Positions 60,301 to 64,000 of a stretch of 64,000 nucleotides of DNA are shown one piece after another. Position 1 is the first letter of the stretch, and every line of letters starts with the position of its first letter. The notes under the pieces were generated by a model. That model saw only the letters and a list, made by a program, of their open reading frames with translations, did not search any database and had not been told where the DNA came from. Origin of the DNA: Harmothoe impar (lineage: Eukaryota; Annelida; Polychaeta; Phyllodocida; Polynoidae); assembly GCA_947462335.1 (NCBI GenBank), contig OX381710.1:35463204-35527203 (forward strand), in the 5' to 3' direction. Position numbers and translations under genes: made by a program.

Positions 60301-61980
60301 TGACGCTGCGTGAGCTGCTCGTTGAGCCACTCAGTAAGCTAAGGAGCTTCTACAAGGACGTGAAAACCTGCAGCTTCGACATGGACACGTTCACACGGGA
60401 AATGAGCACCTTCTCTGAACGGTGAGTAGCGCTACTGGACATGATCTATATTTAAACGTTGGATTATAACAGACCATAGGACCAATGGGGATATCATATG
60501 GTGACGTGAGGATTCAATGGTACAACGTCTTGACTCAAATGAAATGGCTATTTACTGATCACCCTTTGTATACCCAGTCCTCTGGCGAAGTTTCTCATAG
60601 ATGTATTCAGATACTATTCTAGTATAGCATGCAGCCTGCCAGCCTATTGGTTTTGTATGTGCAACGCCACAGCTGAACATGTTTCAGAACTTCTAACATA
60701 TGATTCATAGCAGTATGTAAAGTTTTTGGTATTTATTTGATCAGATCAAATAGCATGTCAGTGATGTGCATTAAAACCCATCAGAATATGGTGACGTGAT
60801 GCTTTGTAGTTTATTGCTCAACTTGAGTCTCATGAAATATTACTACGCACTGATCACCCTCTGCTCTCCAGGATATGTCTTCATGGCCTATCCCAGAAAC
60901 CAGGTCATAAAAAGATTCTCAGGCCCAAGATATTAGGGTAGGGGCCAAGAAATAAGGCTATAATTATCTGTTAACTTTGCTTTCAAGTTGTGTGATGTGT
61001 ACAATCATATAAACCCATTGCAGGTGGGCTGAGGTTAGGCTGACTGAGGCTGACTTCACCCGTCTCCTGACCCCGGTGCTGTCCGACAAGGTCCTACTGG
61101 AGAAGGTGTGCAGCAAGCTGGAGACTGTGGCCCTCCCCGAGATCCACCACCACGTGACCACAGCCTTCCTGTACACCAAGAACGCCATCATGTCTCCCTC
61201 ACCCGCCGTCTTCAGACGCTTCTTTGGCAGGATCATCGGTAAGTGGTGGGCGACCGCGACACTAGCCCCCGCTGGTGGTAATACCTGTAACTCTTTCAGT
61301 TGTATTGATTGGGTCGTCCCGTGGCGCCCTCTGCATGTGAGGGTAAACTGATACTGCAGCATACATGAGGATAGATACAGCATACCTCACATGTACAGCA
61401 TAGATATACATTTGCAAATGTTTAAAATGATATTCCACAAAGGCTTTTGTTCTAAAGTGATATATCAAGAATAACTGACACATAATATTGAGACCATGCT
61501 CTCTTGTCATACTCTATTTCCTGACACCTATATTTACCTGTTTCAGTGAGCACCTTTGGCCTCAAGAGCCCGGCCCCACTCCGTGGATTCCTAGAGCAGC
61601 CCCTGTTTGACGTGTTCACCAATGAGCTGTACATGGAGTAAGTAGACTAATTGCATTTTGATAATACAATAAGTTGTGTACAGAATACATGTAGAATGTA
61701 TACCCTTATAAGGGTATACTGAATCTAGTGCTGCCACCTGAGAATAAATACTTCTGGGACACTACGGACTACATTCAGACAAAACTTCTCGCATCTAAAT
61801 CTTCCCACATCTTAACTCAATATTTGGTTTACTTTCAGGCTGTTGAACAAGCTGACTGAACTGAAGGTAGAACGGCGTGAGGCAGAGCGCCTTCTTAACG
61901 ATGCCATCCTCCGCAGCCTGGAGGAGTCTACCACCCCGACCTACCTGCACCCCAGCCGCCGTGCTGACAACCAGCTCTAG
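45375..61980 (+). CDS. secreted four-module helical protein (22 exons, 1179 aa), family not recognised
   Basis: Exons: 45375-45423, 45753-45860, 46189-46356, 46647-46803, 47264-47436, 47781-48002, 49220-49411, 49851-50058, 50162-50237, 50466-50661, 52063-52224, 52380-52550, 52754-52937, 55283-55491, 55672-55801, 55930-56081, 56499-56654, 57156-57347, 60235-60421, 61024-61238, 61547-61637, 61839-61980. All introns are GT-AG and all phases agree. Residues 1-17 are a signal peptide; there is no membrane segment later. The rest is leucine-rich and mainly helical. Four modules (residues 17-218, 219-516, 517-852, 853-1179) each begin with exons of phases 1-1, 1-1, 1-2, 2-1 and have cysteine pairs 42/142, 282/405, 560/671 and 894/1014; the first cysteine is always 10 residues before its exon end. 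Exon 6 adds an S-x-E-rich acidic serine tract (about residues 227-252). It is not vitellogenin or another family I know. Confidence 0.88.
47781..48002 (+). other. exon 6: acidic serine tract with S-x-E sites
   Basis: After a short linker the exon encodes a run of eight serines flanked by Glu, then five alternating SWE/SNE triplets. S-x-E is the known consensus of Fam20C-type secretory-pathway kinases. The tract is at the start of module 2, in the position where other modules have an unrelated variable segment, and before the conserved cysteine at residue 282. Phosphorylation and calcium binding are inferred. Confidence 0.75.
48455..48665 (+). mobile_element. tRNA-derived SINE in intron 6
   Basis: Pol III A box TGGCCTAGTGG at 48460 and B box GGTTCGATTC at 48503, with tRNA spacing. 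A non-tRNA body and a tail with GTGACATGATG and CTGATCCACCTC follow. The anticodon arm is not functional (G at the U33 position), so it is not a working tRNA. Confidence 0.75.
49612..49705 (+). mobile_element. 3' fragment of a SINE
   Basis: Shares CTAATGACTATAGATGCTTG and the following CTGAT with the element at 51366-51545, but has no A or B box. Confidence 0.65.
51366..51545 (+). mobile_element. tRNA-derived SINE in intron 10
   Basis: A box TAGCTCAGTCGG (51371) and B box GGTTCAAACCC (51415), then a body with GTGACGTGATG and a tail CTAATGACTATAGATGCTTG-CTGATCACCTCC. The head differs from the SINE at 48455, while the tails are related. Confidence 0.75.
53165..53210 (+). other. decoy micro-exon, copy 1, in intron 13
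   Basis: TTTCTTGCAG then 20 nt then GTGAGA. Near-copies are at 53405-53445 and 54775-54812 (core CGTCTTTACTTGTATATTsC between TTTTGCAG and GTGAGGAAG). Inclusion of any one (20 or 22 nt) would shift the frame of exon 14, so they are probably relics of duplicated splice-site sequence or regulated poison exons. Confidence 0.4.
53350..53470 (+). repeat. intronic duplication containing a decoy micro-exon, copy 2
   Basis: Shares GCCTCATCGTATGTCTAAC and TGCAGCGTCTTTACTTGTAT plus GTGAGGAAG with 54745-54812. Confidence 0.7.
53935..54125. repeat. AAAGTCGC/GGTCGC dispersed repeat in intron 13
   Basis: Related to 20195-20400 inside the Polinton-like element; both begin with TCTCC(C)CCTGAGG and pass into AAGTCGC steps. 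Confidence 0.65.
54734..54850 (+). repeat. intronic duplication containing a decoy micro-exon, copy 3
   Basis: Partner of 53350-53470. The segment after it (54880-55030) is a degenerate TTGATTGCTGT-type repeat. Confidence 0.7.
56800..56945 (+). mobile_element. SINE-like 3' segment in intron 17
   Basis: Has ATGGTGACTTGATGC and ends TTACTGATCACCCTCTGTA, the same tail as at 60500-60575 and 60785-60870. No Pol III boxes are visible. Confidence 0.55.
57820..59690 (+). repeat. tandem array of four diverged ~500-600-bp units in intron 18
   Basis: Each unit starts with GTGT...TTTGCTT/GGCTTGTTCTGGCGT, passes a decoy acceptor TTCATGCnTTGCAG (57870, 58450, 58950, 59455), then CACATGT...TTCCATACACGAGGTATCC-like segments and GACGTCC steps. 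Later units are strongly diverged. None gives an exon compatible with the gene's phase. Confidence 0.75.
57935..58145 (+). repeat. 36-bp minisatellite, about 5.5 units
   Basis: Unit GACGTCCACTGCCCCTGGCG followed by TCGTCCTTTACCTCGT, within the first unit of the intron 18 array. A period divisible by three keeps several frames open, none of which is a gene. Confidence 0.9.
60490..60580 (+). mobile_element. SINE-like 3' segment in intron 19, copy 1
   Basis: ATGGTGACGTGAGG followed by AATGAAATGGCTATTTACTG and ATCACCCTTTG; same tail family as 56800-56945. Confidence 0.55.
60785..60870 (+). mobile_element. SINE-like 3' segment in intron 19, copy 2
   Basis: ATGGTGACGTGATGC...CATGAAATATTACTACGCACTG-type tail ending ATCACCCTCTGC. 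Two copies lie 0.3 kb apart in the same intron. Confidence 0.55.
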
Positions 61981-62151
61981 TCATCCTCCAGTAGCTGTCG
62001 TTCATCAGTCTTATAACTTACAATACATAACTGCGGGCCGATACTGTTAGTTACCCTGTATGGTATTAACATGTTCGAGATGTTGTCCGTGTTATGGCAC
62101 ATATGTTTTTGTATCTCACTACCGACGCGTGATGTCAAATGATAATTGAAG

Positions 62152-62157
62152 AATAAA
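62152..62157 (+). terminator. polyadenylation signal of the secreted-protein gene
   Basis: AATAAA 172 bp after the stop codon, followed by a T/GT-rich stretch. Confidence 0.7.
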
Positions 62158-62179
62158 ATGATATTCTGCCTTTCACCTT

Positions 62180-64000
62180 TGTGTTTCTGTGGATTCTTTC
62201 CCAAAATATTCTCCAGACCTGCATAACGGCAAGGCTATAACCATAAATATTCATGTATGTTTATGCTATAACGCATATATATCAAGGAGTTACACCAGCA
62301 GATTCTCACAGGTGGCAGCACTTTACTATCAGTATACTACTGGGCCGTTACTATACTCGCATCTTGATGCGTCAAATACCACATATCGCATGTCGGCATG
62401 TTCAGGGGAAGAAGCTGATTAAGGGAGCTACCTAAACGATATTTCAAACATAAAATGCAATTCAGATTTGTGTTTCTGAAGCTTGTCATTCAATAATTCC
62501 TGCATTGAGATTCGATGAGTCTTCAATATTATAGTTTCAAGTTACGGGGGAGAGGGCAAACAAGACTGCATTTCGCACATCGCTTGAATTATTCAAATAA
62601 TATATTCTAACCCATACAAATCGGCTGTTCCCAACCTGGAACGCAGCACCACTATCCTTTCGTCATTGGTATTATATGCGGGAAATGATTCTCATCTATT
62701 GCCAGCAAAATGGGTGATCGTCGCGTCCTCCCCTCCCCACCACTCTCACATTTTCTGTATGTTCCCGTCATGATTCATGCATACCTCACAAATGTTACAC
62801 GCATCATACAGAGCATGTATACACTTAATTCACTCCACATCGTCAACCACATGTCCATTTGCAAGTTTGCCCATGACTACTACATGGCCTGACCGCATCG
62901 TCCATATTTCTCGACTATATGTTCGTCCTCAGTTATCCCATATCACATTAAAGAACTCTGCGGCCTTACAAGGGTTATATACTATAGGATTGCATAGCTT
63001 GTCTGGGCTCTCATGACCACCAGAAATTCACAATAGGGGTCGGCCCTTGCTATTATCTACTGTGGTCGTACTTTATTTCACTGGGTATATATTTTCGCTA
63101 TATTCACGGAAATGAAAAATCCGCGAAATTTTTATATGCAACAGTATGGAATAAATACCCGCGAATTAGTCTTTTTTTGCCATCCCAGCGAAAATTTACA
63201 CCCGTGAATATAAGTACTTTCACAGTAATTATACGGACTGGGGTGTGATGCTGGTGTGAGGGGTCGGGTATAGAGACGGGCCGTCCAGGCGTTGGACCGG
63301 AACCAACGGAATGGCTATCTGCGGCAGGGGCTTTGAGCCAAGAAATGTAACGTGTCCAAGACCACCATGCCGGTAACACCATCTGAGGTCGTCCCTATTC
63401 CAACAAGGCAATGTTTATTAGCATGTTTTGAGCATTTGGAGATTCGACGAGCCCCACCCCCCCCTCAATTATTTTCGTATGAACACCTTTAGAGACCTGG
63501 TGTGGGATGTAGGACATCTATTTCAGGGATGACATAAGAAATTTGAGCTGGGGGTGGGATCCAGTATATAAGCACCAAGGCCAAAGAACCGAAAAACATC
63601 GCGCCACAGATTGTGACGATTGTGGTGGACAAGTAATATTGATTTTTTTTTCACGGGCTGGAGCATAAACCTTTCGTTTGTACATCGTCACATAATAGTA
63701 GAAATCATTCACCCTAGAATCAAACCCGGAATGATGTCGGCCGCGGTTGTATGCCGACAGTGACTTCCCCAAAGCCCCATCCTATACATAAAGTGGAAAC
63801 TACAGCAACATTCAATTTGCACCCTAAACAATCCCGCGTGTGAAGTGGCCGCCTCTGGAGGTGCGACGCTTCGCCGATCTGAAACAAATTCAATTGTCGC
63901 GCTCATTGATCCCGGATTGTCCATTAACACTGCGGCCCTTTAAGCATTGGGACGGCAGATCTGGAGGCGATAGATCTCACAGGATGATGCCAAGAAGCCA
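62180..64000. other. no gene seen
   Basis: Intergenic DNA with only short frames. The one notable item is the palindromic element at 63099-63212. Confidence 0.5.
63099..63212. mobile_element. short palindromic MITE-like element
   Basis: Ends TATATTCACGG and CCGTGAATATA, enclosing CCGCGAAATTT and CCCGCGAATTA and their partial complements. CGCGAAATT-rich palindromic elements of this kind are common in invertebrate genomes. No target duplication was established. Confidence 0.5.

Overview
The window is nuclear DNA of an animal, most likely a marine invertebrate; an invertebrate deuterostome such as a lancelet would fit, but the sequence does not prove it. The evidence is two intron-rich protein genes with GT-AG introns and AATAAA signals, tRNA-derived SINEs, short TTA-targeting inverted-repeat transposons, large minisatellites and a Polinton/Maverick-like element. 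Most short open frames are chance or repeat-driven.

Layout. 1-11.3 kb has no recognisable gene: an old diverged duplication (740-2.7 kb and 5.9-7.1 kb), a 2.18-kb inverted-repeat transposon (2715-4896) and a tandem array of ~0.74-kb units (8.3-11.26 kb). From 11342 to 21139 lies a complete 9798-bp mobile element with a perfect 6-bp target duplication (GGTTCA), AG...CT ends and inverted termini packed with ATTTGCAT, CACGTG, TTACGTAA and CCAAT motifs. These are Polinton/Maverick hallmarks, but no polymerase, integrase or capsid gene is visible. Instead it holds an alanine-repeat gene, a small duplicated-helix protein, a TATA-driven candidate RNA unit ending in four consecutive hairpins, several tandem arrays and an 869-bp nested transposon. 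From 21554 to 31476 a 3306-bp unit is present three times with no difference seen.

The + strand from 33269 to 38896 holds a complete ten-exon lipoyl synthase gene (LIAS). Two transposons sharing one TTA target sit back to back in its first intron. A 42-bp minisatellite (39.9-41.4 kb), itself split by an inverted-repeat insert, and further dispersed repeats follow.

From 45375 to 61980 a 22-exon gene preceded by a TATA box encodes a 1179-residue secreted protein that I do not recognise. Exon phases and cysteine positions show that it consists of four diverged modules, each with the same phase string and one conserved cysteine pair. One module carries an acidic serine tract of S-x-E sites. Its introns carry SINEs, repeated decoy micro-exons and a four-unit tandem array. 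62.2-64 kb has no recognisable gene.

The best candidates for something undescribed are the cargo of the Polinton-like element (motif-rich ends, hairpin cluster, split alanine-repeat gene) and the four-module secreted protein. The two genes show no functional link; they are simply neighbours.
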